Source of the DNA: Vibrio rumoiensis
Lineage (GTDB): Bacteria > Pseudomonadota > Gammaproteobacteria > Enterobacterales > Vibrionaceae
Assembly: GCF_002218045.2 (NCBI RefSeq)
Contig: NZ_AP018685.1
Coordinates: 2,232,001-2,296,000, forward strand
Length of the DNA: 64,000 bases
Direction of reading: 5' to 3'
The position numbers were made by a program, and so were the translations under genes. Below the pieces are notes generated by a model. The model made no database searches. It was given only the letters and a program-made list of their open reading frames with translations, and was not told the origin of the DNA. This document shows positions 1 through 9,084 of this stretch, piece by piece; within the stretch, counting starts at the first letter, position 1; each line of letters opens with the position of its first letter.

Positions 1-2170
1 AAACCAAGTTTTCATCATCTTGATTATTAAGATATTGATTCAACTGCTGCATATAATCAGGAATAGTTTGTTCAAACATCAACAAGCTGTCTAAAACGGA
101 TTGCTTACCAACAATCTCAAGATAAGAAAGTAACATTTCAGTATCTATCACGGCTTCAAGATCTTCACTTTCACTCTTATTCTGCTCGGGATTTGAAACC
201 GGTTTTGTAGATATATTAAGAGGTTGTTCACGACGATGAGACGAAGAAAACTTCGCGATAACCTGATGAATATCTTTAATCGATAACGGTTTGCTTATCG
301 CGTCATCCATACCTTTTTCAATATATGTAGATTTACTTTTCATCACATTAGCTGTCAAGGCGACTAATGGTGGTAACTGAGAATACGTTCGTCTTAATTG
401 CTGAGCAATATCAAAACCTGTCATATCCGGCAGTTGAATATCGAGAAAAACCAAATCGTATTGTTCAGGAATAAAGTTCGTTAATGCTTCTTCTCCTGTC
501 ATCGCAACGTCAACAGTATGACCCAAGTTTTCTAATACTGAACGTGCAACCGTAATATTTAGCTCAATATCTTCGACCATAAAAATACGCAAACTTGGTT
601 GCATATCGACATTGTTTAATGAGTCTTGCATTTGGGTAACGGGAACCCTAATCGACACAACGAAAGTACTGCCAAATCCTAACTCACTGGATACGGTAAT
701 TTGGCCTCCCATGCGATGAGTAAATTCCTGTGATACCGCTAAACCAATTCCCGTACCAACAGCATGAAGGTTATCCTTACCTGATTTCACTTGATAATAC
801 ATACCAAAAATATTATCGATTTCACTGTCAGGAATACCGATGCCCGTATCTTCAATTTCAAATTCAATATTGGCAAATTCACCGTCAATATCGGCACTGA
901 CATTAACGGTTACCCCACCTTGTTTCGTGAATTTCATTGCGTTATTTAGCAGATTCCACAGAACTTGACGAAGGCGGGTCGCATCCACCAAAATGGCTGA
1001 CGGCAATTCAGTTAAGCGATCAAGCTCGAATGTTAACCCTTTTTGCTCTGCCATCAGACCGGAAATACTTTCTATATCGGTGATGAAACTTTGAAAATCT
1101 GTCGCAACCGGGAGCAGCTCTAGCTCACTTCGGTCAAACTTATCCAGATCAATCACATCGTTAAATATATGCCCTAACGTAATCGCACTGACATTGATAG
1201 TCTGCATATACTGACGTTGCTCTTGATCTAACTTAGAATCGAGTAACATTCGGCTTAAGCCGACAATGCCATTGAGTGGGGTTCTTAGCTCATGGCTTAT
1301 GGTTGAAATAAATTTAGTCTTATCCTGGCTCGCCTTTAACAACGCATCTTGATACGCTTTTCTCTCGGTAATATCACGACCAAAGCCAACGAGACCGATT
1401 AATTGCTTAGATTTGTTATAGAAAGGCAACTTACGAAACTCAAAGTACGCTTCTTTTCCATCGGGATATTGAAGGCATAAATCATAAGCCAATTCTCTAT
1501 TTTCTGAAAAAACAATTTTATCGGTTTCTTTTACTTGTTGATGCGTAGAGTCATCTTTATAAACATCATAGATCGATAGACCGACCAATTCAGATTCAGA
1601 CAAACCAACCAGCTCTTCGAACGCTTTATTACAACCAGAGAATATTCCCTCGGTATTTCGATAATAAATCAAATCGGGAGAAGCATCTAAAAATGAACGC
1701 ATCAATGCCGTACGTTCTGCTAATTCCATTTGAGTTCTTTCGCGCTGGTAAACTTCCCCTTCTAAATCTTGAATCGCCTCTAAACGGGCCTCTTCTGCTT
1801 TTTTTCTCTCGGCAATCTCTTGATTTAACTGTTGAATATTCGCTTGTAATTCAAGGTTCAATTGATGGTCTCGCTGACGCATATCTTTGAGTTTTTCGAC
1901 CATTTTACTTAAACGTTGACGTGATTCTTCCAGCTGCTCCACCACAACCGTCAAAAAATACACTGCCCAAGGGGTAATTAATAAACCAAAAAAAACCGAA
2001 CGAATAATAACAATATTCTCTATTTGACCTCGCAAAGCTAAGCTTACGACCGCTTGCAATAGTACAGAAAAGCAAACTAATGCTAGAGCCAACAACATAG
2101 AGAATCGAACCATTCCCAATTTAACCAACAAGTCGACATAATATTGAGCGAGGTTTTTTAATAGTTTCAT
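1..2170 (-). CDS. arcB: Aerobic respiration control sensor kinase ArcB (3' end off the window)
   Basis: Inner-membrane hybrid sensor kinase that reads the redox state of the quinone pool and phosphorylates ArcA. The first 723 codons are visible. An N-terminal stretch closely resembling E. coli ArcB (AQYYVDLLVKLGMVRFSML) carries two membrane segments; a coiled coil, a PAS domain (about residues 160-270), HisKA/HATPase and a receiver domain follow. The phosphorylatable His is residue 293 (ISHELRTPLNG) and the receiver Asp is residue 577 (LVFLDIQLP), each one position from the E. coli numbers. The HPt domain has begun at the edge; its His should lie a few codons outside. The ATG at 2170 overlaps the TGA of the upstream gene (ATGA), so the two are probably co-translated. 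Identity is firm. Confidence 0.96.
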   Translation of the reverse strand, partial: MKLLKNLAQYYVDLLVKLGMVRFSMLLALALVCFSVLLQAVVSLALRGQIENIVIIRSVFFGLLITPWAVYFLTVVVEQLEESRQRLSKMVEKLKDMRQRDHQLNLELQANIQQLNQEIAERKKAEEARLEAIQDLEGEVYQRERTQMELAERTALMRSFLDASPDLIYYRNTEGIFSGCNKAFEELVGLSESELVGLSIYDVYKDDSTHQQVKETDKIVFSENRELAYDLCLQYPDGKEAYFEFRKLPFYNKSKQLIGLVGFGRDITERKAYQDALLKASQDKTKFISTISHELRTPLNGIVGLSRMLLDSKLDQEQRQYMQTINVSAITLGHIFNDVIDLDKFDRSELELLPVATDFQSFITDIESISGLMAEQKGLTFELDRLTELPSAILVDATRLRQVLWNLLNNAMKFTKQGGVTVNVSADIDGEFANIEFEIEDTGIGIPDSEIDNIFGMYYQVKSGKDNLHAVGTGIGLAVSQEFTHRMGGQITVSSELGFGSTFVVSIRVPVTQMQDSLNNVDMQPSLRIFMVEDIELNITVARSVLENLGHTVDVAMTGEEALTNFIPEQYDLVFLDIQLPDMTGFDIAQQLRRTYSQLPPLVALTANVMKSKSTYIEKGMDDAISKPLSIKDIHQVIAKFSSSHRREQPLNISTKPVSNPEQNKSESEDLEAVIDTEMLLSYLEIVGKQSVLDSLLMFEQTIPDYMQQLNQYLNNQDDENLV

Positions 2171-3918
2171 AATGGGTTATTCGCTCCTGATGATCCATTT
2201 AAAGACAAATATTGATAGTTCACTTGCGTCTGGTTTCGGCCATTTTTTTCAGCAAGTTCAAGCGCTTCATAAGCTGCATCAACAATTGATGTAGGAGTAA
2301 TACCTTTTTTCGGTATACCGCTTGCGACCCCAATGCTGACCGTTAAATATTTAGAGTTCAGGGGAGGATCACACTCAATTGCAAGCGCTTTCATCGTTTG
2401 ATGAATTTTATTCGCTAGGAATAAACATGCTGGCGCTTCGGTTTCAGGTAAAAGAAACATAAATTCGTCATCTCCATTGCTCGCGACTAAATCCGCCCCG
2501 CGTTGAATAACGCTCTCAAAGGCAGCCGCGATCTGAGTTAACCCATCACTACACACTTGAGTACCATAGTGCTCCTGATACGAATTTAAAAAATCGATTT
2601 TACAAACCATCACGGTTAACGGCGATTGTTGACGTAAATGCAATCGCCAAACAGCATGAAGCTGATCATCAAAATAACGTCTATTTGAAATTTTAAGCTT
2701 TTGGTCAAAATAACTTAATCGTTCTAACTCCGCATTCGCTTCTGCTAGTTTTTGCTTAATTAAAAAATGTTCAGTGACATCTCGAGCAATTAAGAGACAC
2801 CCCGTATTTCCTGTATATGGTTCAATATAAGGTGCTTTTAATACGTCATACCAAGTAGGATTCTCACCCACACTTGATATCCGATCGATAAAACGTATTG
2901 TTTGTTTTTTCTCCAGTACCTCTAAATCAGTTTCAATAAACCGACTTACGGTATCTTCCGGTAAAATTTCATCTAATCGGTGTCCAATAATATCTTCCGT
3001 TTTCACAATACCTAACGAATCAGCATAAGCTTGGTTGCAGGCTTCATGAATGCGGTTTTGGTTAAACATCGCAATAGGATCGGGAGACGCATGTAATATA
3101 GATTGCAGCAAGGTTTCACTTCTTGCTAAATCAAGCTCCATGGTATGACGTTTATCAACTTCATCAGAATAAGACTGCTGCGTATAGTACCAATCCGACA
3201 CATCATGACTGATTCCTACCACTGCCGTAACTTTTCCATCTTGAGCAATTAGCGATGTAAAATGAGTTTCCAGTAAGCAACTCTCTCCATCAGGTGTTGA
3301 GGTCCATCGTTGTTGAGATTTTCGACCATCGGTAATAACAACCGTTTCCATACCAATCCCTTCCTGCTCTCGTTGATACCAAAAACGGTCATAGGCACGG
3401 TTAGTCGCTAATACATTACCATCAAGGTCTTTAATGAAGACCTGCTCAGATAAAGAATTTAAAGCCTGAAAAGCAAGAGAAGTGTTTTTGTTGTGATCCA
3501 TATTCCCTGAATAAGGGCTCACATAAACCACCCACACTTTCTGTCCGTTTGATATCGTTGAAATAAATGAAAAATGCAATGGTTGTTGATTGTGCTCAGA
3601 AATATTCCAATACTGGAAAGGGTCGTGTTGTGCGTCTTCGAGAATAGTCAGGAATTTTTTTGGGGACATTAATGATGGCAGTAAAAAGCGCTTTCCCACT
3701 CGCCGCAGTGACAATAATTGAATCGCCTTACGGCTTGCATCTAAAATTTCACCGTTTTGGCAATCTACGATAAAAACAGCGATCGGTGCACCTTTAATGA
3801 GCGAAAGAAAGCGCTCTCGATAAGTACGATGTAAATAAAAAATAATCAGTAGGCCTATTAAAGTCATCAATAATACATCTACTGAGAGGCTATCCCCCTC
3901 GAACGAAAACCACTCCAT
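2167..3918 (-). CDS. Membrane-anchored multi-PAS protein with degenerate GGDEF domain
   Basis: 583 residues. One N-terminal membrane segment (about residues 11-30) is followed by three PAS-like modules (about 38-140, 150-250, 265-390), a short coiled coil and a C-terminal GGDEF domain (about 400-570). The active-site loop reads GDDEF (482-486) in place of GGDEF and the preceding Arg-Tyr is Ser-Asn, while an RxxD inhibitory site (RGAD, 473-476) sits five residues upstream as in canonical enzymes. It may therefore bind cyclic di-GMP at the I-site without making it; this is inferred, not shown. It is the promoter-proximal partner of arcB with a 4-bp overlap, suggesting a link to redox or respiratory control. 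A sensory GGDEF gene in this position is, as I recall, usual in Vibrio. Confidence 0.85.
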   Translation of the reverse strand: MEWFSFEGDSLSVDVLLMTLIGLLIIFYLHRTYRERFLSLIKGAPIAVFIVDCQNGEILDASRKAIQLLSLRRVGKRFLLPSLMSPKKFLTILEDAQHDPFQYWNISEHNQQPLHFSFISTISNGQKVWVVYVSPYSGNMDHNKNTSLAFQALNSLSEQVFIKDLDGNVLATNRAYDRFWYQREQEGIGMETVVITDGRKSQQRWTSTPDGESCLLETHFTSLIAQDGKVTAVVGISHDVSDWYYTQQSYSDEVDKRHTMELDLARSETLLQSILHASPDPIAMFNQNRIHEACNQAYADSLGIVKTEDIIGHRLDEILPEDTVSRFIETDLEVLEKKQTIRFIDRISSVGENPTWYDVLKAPYIEPYTGNTGCLLIARDVTEHFLIKQKLAEANAELERLSYFDQKLKISNRRYFDDQLHAVWRLHLRQQSPLTVMVCKIDFLNSYQEHYGTQVCSDGLTQIAAAFESVIQRGADLVASNGDDEFMFLLPETEAPACLFLANKIHQTMKALAIECDPPLNSKYLTVSIGVASGIPKKGITPTSIVDAAYEALELAEKNGRNQTQVNYQYLSLNGSSGANNPL

Positions 3919-4539
3919 GCCCCACCCATACCATCTTGTTTTAAATTTAACTGACCTTAGGCGTATATATTACAAGTAAATGCATTATTTGTGAGGAGAT
4001 AATTCCACTATTCATTTATAAACATCGGACAAAAGGCTCGCCAATCCCAAAATTTGTGTTGTTGAAGCAAATGATTCGACTTAATACTAAGTAGAAGAGC
4101 AACATATAAATTCAAAGAAAACGCATATTATCAACACTCAAAGCATATTTAGCTCTTTTAATATGCAAAAGGTGTGAAAAATTTAATCACTTTTGTTCAA
4201 CTTTCGTTGGAATTACATAGTACAAAAATGTAGGATGGTTAAACGATGCTGTGTTTTTCGTGATAGACGTCACGTCAATATTCAGAGATAAATCGCTAGC
4301 GTTTCCGTTAGGTAAAGCATAAAAAACTGGATGTTTTCAATGCTACCTCCTAAAGGAACTAAGGAACCACTTTTTTCGCAAATAGTTTTCTGCGAATGGT
4401 TGAAAGGAATCGCGCTTACTAGACCGAGCAATGTCATAGTAAGTTGAAGATTATAAGTACATAAAAGGACAAAGCAGTTTTCTCGATAAGCATAGACGCT
4501 AACTCGTAAAGCTGCCATTTAACTTGGAAGGATGTATCT
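3919..4539. other. Intergenic region: divergent promoters and long gltB leader
   Basis: 621 bases between the divergent PAS/GGDEF and gltB genes. Visible elements are a CRP-like inverted repeat (4259-4274), a stem-loop with arms TTCGCA (4375-4380) and TGCGAA (4391-4396), and a 38-codon ATG open frame (4331-4447) without a convincing ribosome binding site or known homologue. The gltB Shine-Dalgarno GGAAGGA lies at about 4526-4532. No riboswitch class was recognised. Length and structure suggest regulation of gltBD at this leader, for example by Lrp, which controls gltBD in E. coli; no Lrp site could be assigned. Confidence 0.5.
4259..4274. promoter_or_regulatory. CRP-like inverted repeat upstream of gltB
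   Basis: CGTGA-N6-TCACG, a perfect 5-6-5 inverted repeat containing the GTGA-N6-TCAC core of CRP sites. The outer bases differ from the TGTGA/TCACA consensus. It lies about 265 bp before gltB and about 340 bp before the divergent gene, so its target is unclear. Confidence 0.3.
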
Positions 4540-7500
4540 ATGGTAAGTAGAGAGCAAAGTACACAAGGATTGTACACTCCTGAGCTGGAGCATGATGCCT
4601 GTGGGATCGGTTTTGTTGCTCACTTAAAAAACCGTAAATCTCACGCTGTGGTAACACAAGCGCTGGATATGCTAGCCCGCATGGAACACCGTGGCGGTCA
4701 AGGTTGTGACCCTTGTAGTGGTGATGGTGCAGGTATCTTACTGCAAAAACCTCATGAATTTCTTTTAGAAGAAGCCGTCAAACTCGGTATCAAACTCCCA
4801 TCATTTGAAAAATATGGTGTTGGGGTTGTCTTATTTCCTAAGGATGAACACAAACGTCAGCAATGCCGTGATATTTTAGAGCGCAATGCCCAGCGCCTTG
4901 ATCTTGAAATCCTAGGCTACCGTGTCTTACCTGTCGATAACTCAATGATCGGCGAAGACCCACTTAGCACCGAACCTCAATTCGAACATGTTTTCATTTC
5001 TGGTGGTCCAAGTATGGATCCTGCAGAACTTGAACGTAAACTTTACGTTTTGCGTAACTATACAGTTCGAGTGTGTTTAGAGTCAGTTTCAAATATTGGC
5101 GATGACTTCTATATTAACTCATTGTCATACAAAACCTTGGTTTATAAAGGTCAACTTACAACCGATCAAGTACCGCAATATTTCTTAGATCTTCAAAACC
5201 CAAGCATGGTGACCGCGTTAGCGTTAGTTCACTCACGCTTCTCCACCAACACATTCCCAAGATGGCGTCTTGCACAGCCGTTTCGTTACATTGCCCATAA
5301 TGGTGAAATTAATACCGTACGCGGCAATTTAAACTGGATGAAAGCTCGTGAAGCCATTTTAGAGTCAGACCTATTCTCAAAAGCGGAAATCGACATGCTA
5401 TTGCCGATTTGCTCAGAGAATGGTTCAGATTCATCAAACTTTGATATGGCGTTAGAACTACTGGTTCTTTCTGGCCGCAGCTTGCCACACGCTTTAATGA
5501 TGTTGATTCCTGAAGCATGGCAAGAAAATAAAAACATGGACCCGGCACGTCGCGCTTTCTATCAATACCATGCCAACATCATGGAACCTTGGGATGGCCC
5601 GGCTTCTGTGTGTTTCACCGATGGCGTTCAAGTAGGGGCAACCCTTGACCGTAATGGTTTACGTCCTTCTCGCTATACGGTAACCAAAGATGATTTCTTA
5701 GTTATGGCATCAGAATCTGGCGCAGTAGAAATTGCCCCAGAGAATATTGAATACCGTGGTCGCCTACAGCCTGGTCGTATCTTTGTTGCCGATCTAGAGC
5801 AAGGTCGTATTATTTCTGATGAAGAAGTAAAAGATAGCATTGCTACCGCTAAGCCTTATGAACAATGGGTTCAAGACAATCTATTAACCTTAAAAACACT
5901 GCCTGATGCGGACAATATGCATCACCAACCTTCACCGGCTAAATTGCTTCAGCATCAACAAGCATTCGGTATTACTAGCGAAGAAGTAAACGATATTATT
6001 CATGTGTTGGCAGAAACCGGTTATGAGCCACTTATGTCAATGGGTGCAGACTGGCCGCTCGCCATTTTGTCACACCAATCACAACATCTATCTCATTACT
6101 TCAAGCAGCTTTTTGCTCAGGTAACTAACCCACCAATCGATCCGATTCGTGAACGCATGGTAATGTCACTGAACACCTACCTAGGTCGTGATCATAACTT
6201 GCTGACAGAAACCCCTGAACACTGCCGAAAAGTAGAACTTGAGTCACCGGTATTATCAAACGATGAACTTGAAAAGTTACGTGCAATTGATAACGAACAC
6301 TTACAAGCTAAGACGTTAGATATTGTTTTCCGAGCTACTGAAGAGCCAGGTAAACTAGAGCGTGCGCTAAAACGTATTTGCCAATACGCAGAAGATGCTG
6401 TGGTTGACGGATACTCGATCATTCTATTAACCGATCGTGCAACTAACTCTAACCACGCGGCAATTCCAGCGATGCTAGCGGTTGGTGCTGTACATCACCA
6501 CTTAATTCGCAAAGGTCTACGTGCTAAATGTGACATCGTGATTGAAACCGGTGACGCTCGTGAAACTCATCACTTTGCGACATTAATCGGTTATGGTGCT
6601 AATGCGGTTAACCCATATTTGGTAACCGAAACGATCGTTGATCTTCAGAAGAAGAAAAAACTCGATTCAGAGATCCCAACTGAGGATTACTTCAACAATT
6701 ACCGCAAAGGCATCAATGCTGGTTTATTGAAGATCTTCTCTAAAATGGGTATTTCAACGCTACAGTCATACCATGGCGCGCAAATTTTTGAAGCGCTAGG
6801 TATCAGTAAATCAGTGGTCGATAAATACTTCACTGGTACCGTTTCTCGTATCCAAGGACTGACCATTGATGATATCGCACGTGAAGTGCTAATCCGTCAT
6901 CGTGTTGGCTATCCTACTCGCGAAATTCCAATCCAAATGTTGGATGTTGGTGGGGTTTATCAATGGAAACAACGTGGTGAAAAACACCTATTTAACCCTG
7001 AAACTATCTCATTATTGCAACAATCGACTCGTAACAAAGATTACAGCCAATTCAAGCAATATGCGAAAACCGTTGATGATCAAGGCGATAACGCAGCAAC
7101 CCTACGTAGCCAATTAGATTTCATCAAAAACCCAGCAGGTTCCATATCTCTAGATGAAGTGGAACCAATTGAAAAAATCTTAAAACGCTTCGCAACAGGG
7201 GCGATGAGCTTTGGTTCTATTTCTTACGAAGCTCACTCAACGCTCGCCGTTGCGATGAACCGTATTGGCGCTAAGTCAAACTCTGGTGAAGGCGGTGAAG
7301 ACCCAATTCGTTTTGAGAAAAAAGACAATGGTGACTGGGAACGTTCGGCGATCAAACAGGTTGCTTCAGGTCGTTTCGGCGTCACCTCTTACTACCTAAC
7401 TAACGCTGATGAGCTACAAATCAAAATGGCTCAAGGCGCAAAACCGGGTGAAGGCGGTCAGCTACCAGGTGATAAAGTCGATGATTGGATCGGGGCGACT

Positions 7501-9084
7501 CGTCACTCAACTCCAGGCGTTGGCTTAATTTCACCACCACCGCATCACGATATTTACTCTATCGAAGATTTAGCTCAGCTTATCTACGATCTGAAAAATG
7601 CTAACCGCGATGGTCGCGTTAACGTGAAGCTGGTATCGGAAGCGGGTGTTGGTACCATTGCATCAGGTGTTGCAAAAGCAAAAGCTGACGTAGTTCTGAT
7701 TGCTGGTTTTGATGGTGGTACAGGTGCATCTCCGATGTCTTCAATCCGTCACACGGGTTTACCATGGGAATTAGGCCTAGCCGAAACTCACCAAACACTA
7801 CTGAAAAACGGCCTACGTAACCGTATCGTTGTTCAGTCTGATGGTCAGATGAAAACACCTCGCGATCTTGCTATTGCTACCTTACTTGGTGCAGAAGAGT
7901 GGGGCGTAGCAACTGCGGCTCTCGTGGTTGAAGGTTGTATCATGATGCGTAAGTGTCACAAAAACACTTGCCCAGTTGGTATCGCGACTCAGAATAAAAC
8001 TCTGCGTGAACGTTTTGATGGCCGCGTAGAAGATGTCGTGACTTTCTTCCAATACATGGCTGAAGGTTTACGTGAAGTGATGGCTGAACTTGGTTTCCGA
8101 ACTATCGATGAAATGGTTGGTCAATCACACAAACTAAAAGTGCGTGATGATATCCAGCACTGGAAGTACAAAAACCTCGATCTTAGCCCTGTTCTACACA
8201 TTCAACCGCCTCGTGCTGAAGATGGTATCTATAACCAGAAGCAACAAAATCATGGTTTAGAGGCCGTCTTAGATCGTAAGTTGATTGAAGTCGCCCAACC
8301 TGCTTTAACCAAAGGTGAAGCCGTTGAAGCTTTATTCCCAATCATCAATACCGATCGTAGTACTGGCACCATGCTATCGAATGAAATTTCGAAAGTTTAT
8401 AAAGATGAGGGTTTACCTAAACCAATGAACGTTAAGTTCACCGGTTCTGCTGGCCAATCTTTTGGTGCTTTCCTTGCAAAAGGCGTTAAGTTTGAAGTGG
8501 AAGGCGATGCCAATGACTACTGGGGTAAAGGTCTATCAGGCGGTACATTAGTACTCTACCCTGATCGCCGTTCGACAGTGGTTGCTGAAGACAACATCGT
8601 AGTTGGTAACGTATGTTTTTACGGTGCAACGTCAGGTCAATCCTTTATACGTGGTATGGCGGGTGAACGTTTCTGCGTTCGTAACTCTGGCGCACACGTA
8701 GTCGTTGAAGGCGTTGGTGACCATGGTTGTGAGTACATGACAGGTGGCTCAGCAATTATCCTTGGCTCAACAGGCCGTAACTTTGCTGCTGGTATGAGTG
8801 GCGGTGTCGCTTATGTTTGGGATAAAGACGGTGACTTCAATAAGAAGCTCAACCCTGAATTAGTGGATCTTGATCCAATTGAAGCAGAAGATAAAGCCTT
8901 CATTAAAGATATGCTGACTAAGCATGTTGAGTACACTGGAAGTACTGTTGCGCAAAACTTCTTAGCTGATTTTGAAAATAACCTAGCAAGCTTGGCAAAA
9001 GTTATGCCTCGTGATTACAAAGCTGTATTGCAAAAGCGCAAACAAGCCGCAAACAAGGAAGAGTTGGAGGCCGTCAATGGGTAA
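4540..9084 (+). CDS. gltB: Glutamate synthase (NADPH) large subunit
   Basis: 1514 residues, full length for the bacterial alpha subunit. It makes glutamate from glutamine and 2-oxoglutarate, the GOGAT half of the GS-GOGAT ammonia assimilation route, with GltD supplying electrons. A short 20-residue propeptide precedes Cys21 (HDACGIGFVAH), the class II glutamine amidotransferase nucleophile. The central and FMN-binding synthase domains follow, with the 3Fe-4S cysteines at 1133, 1139 and 1144 (CIMMRKCHKNTCPVG) and a C-terminal GXGXG beta-helix domain. A strong Shine-Dalgarno (GGAAGGA) precedes the start. The stop overlaps gltD by 8 bp, so the two form one operon. Confidence 0.98.
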   Translation: MVSREQSTQGLYTPELEHDACGIGFVAHLKNRKSHAVVTQALDMLARMEHRGGQGCDPCSGDGAGILLQKPHEFLLEEAVKLGIKLPSFEKYGVGVVLFPKDEHKRQQCRDILERNAQRLDLEILGYRVLPVDNSMIGEDPLSTEPQFEHVFISGGPSMDPAELERKLYVLRNYTVRVCLESVSNIGDDFYINSLSYKTLVYKGQLTTDQVPQYFLDLQNPSMVTALALVHSRFSTNTFPRWRLAQPFRYIAHNGEINTVRGNLNWMKAREAILESDLFSKAEIDMLLPICSENGSDSSNFDMALELLVLSGRSLPHALMMLIPEAWQENKNMDPARRAFYQYHANIMEPWDGPASVCFTDGVQVGATLDRNGLRPSRYTVTKDDFLVMASESGAVEIAPENIEYRGRLQPGRIFVADLEQGRIISDEEVKDSIATAKPYEQWVQDNLLTLKTLPDADNMHHQPSPAKLLQHQQAFGITSEEVNDIIHVLAETGYEPLMSMGADWPLAILSHQSQHLSHYFKQLFAQVTNPPIDPIRERMVMSLNTYLGRDHNLLTETPEHCRKVELESPVLSNDELEKLRAIDNEHLQAKTLDIVFRATEEPGKLERALKRICQYAEDAVVDGYSIILLTDRATNSNHAAIPAMLAVGAVHHHLIRKGLRAKCDIVIETGDARETHHFATLIGYGANAVNPYLVTETIVDLQKKKKLDSEIPTEDYFNNYRKGINAGLLKIFSKMGISTLQSYHGAQIFEALGISKSVVDKYFTGTVSRIQGLTIDDIAREVLIRHRVGYPTREIPIQMLDVGGVYQWKQRGEKHLFNPETISLLQQSTRNKDYSQFKQYAKTVDDQGDNAATLRSQLDFIKNPAGSISLDEVEPIEKILKRFATGAMSFGSISYEAHSTLAVAMNRIGAKSNSGEGGEDPIRFEKKDNGDWERSAIKQVASGRFGVTSYYLTNADELQIKMAQGAKPGEGGQLPGDKVDDWIGATRHSTPGVGLISPPPHHDIYSIEDLAQLIYDLKNANRDGRVNVKLVSEAGVGTIASGVAKAKADVVLIAGFDGGTGASPMSSIRHTGLPWELGLAETHQTLLKNGLRNRIVVQSDGQMKTPRDLAIATLLGAEEWGVATAALVVEGCIMMRKCHKNTCPVGIATQNKTLRERFDGRVEDVVTFFQYMAEGLREVMAELGFRTIDEMVGQSHKLKVRDDIQHWKYKNLDLSPVLHIQPPRAEDGIYNQKQQNHGLEAVLDRKLIEVAQPALTKGEAVEALFPIINTDRSTGTMLSNEISKVYKDEGLPKPMNVKFTGSAGQSFGAFLAKGVKFEVEGDANDYWGKGLSGGTLVLYPDRRSTVVAEDNIVVGNVCFYGATSGQSFIRGMAGERFCVRNSGAHVVVEGVGDHGCEYMTGGSAIILGSTGRNFAAGMSGGVAYVWDKDGDFNKKLNPELVDLDPIEAEDKAFIKDMLTKHVEYTGSTVAQNFLADFENNLASLAKVMPRDYKAVLQKRKQAANKEELEAVNG

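Noticed and set aside
4331..4447. Leader peptide gene before gltB
   Set aside because: No run of regulatory codons (Gln or Glu) and no Shine-Dalgarno; kept only as part of the leader-region observation.
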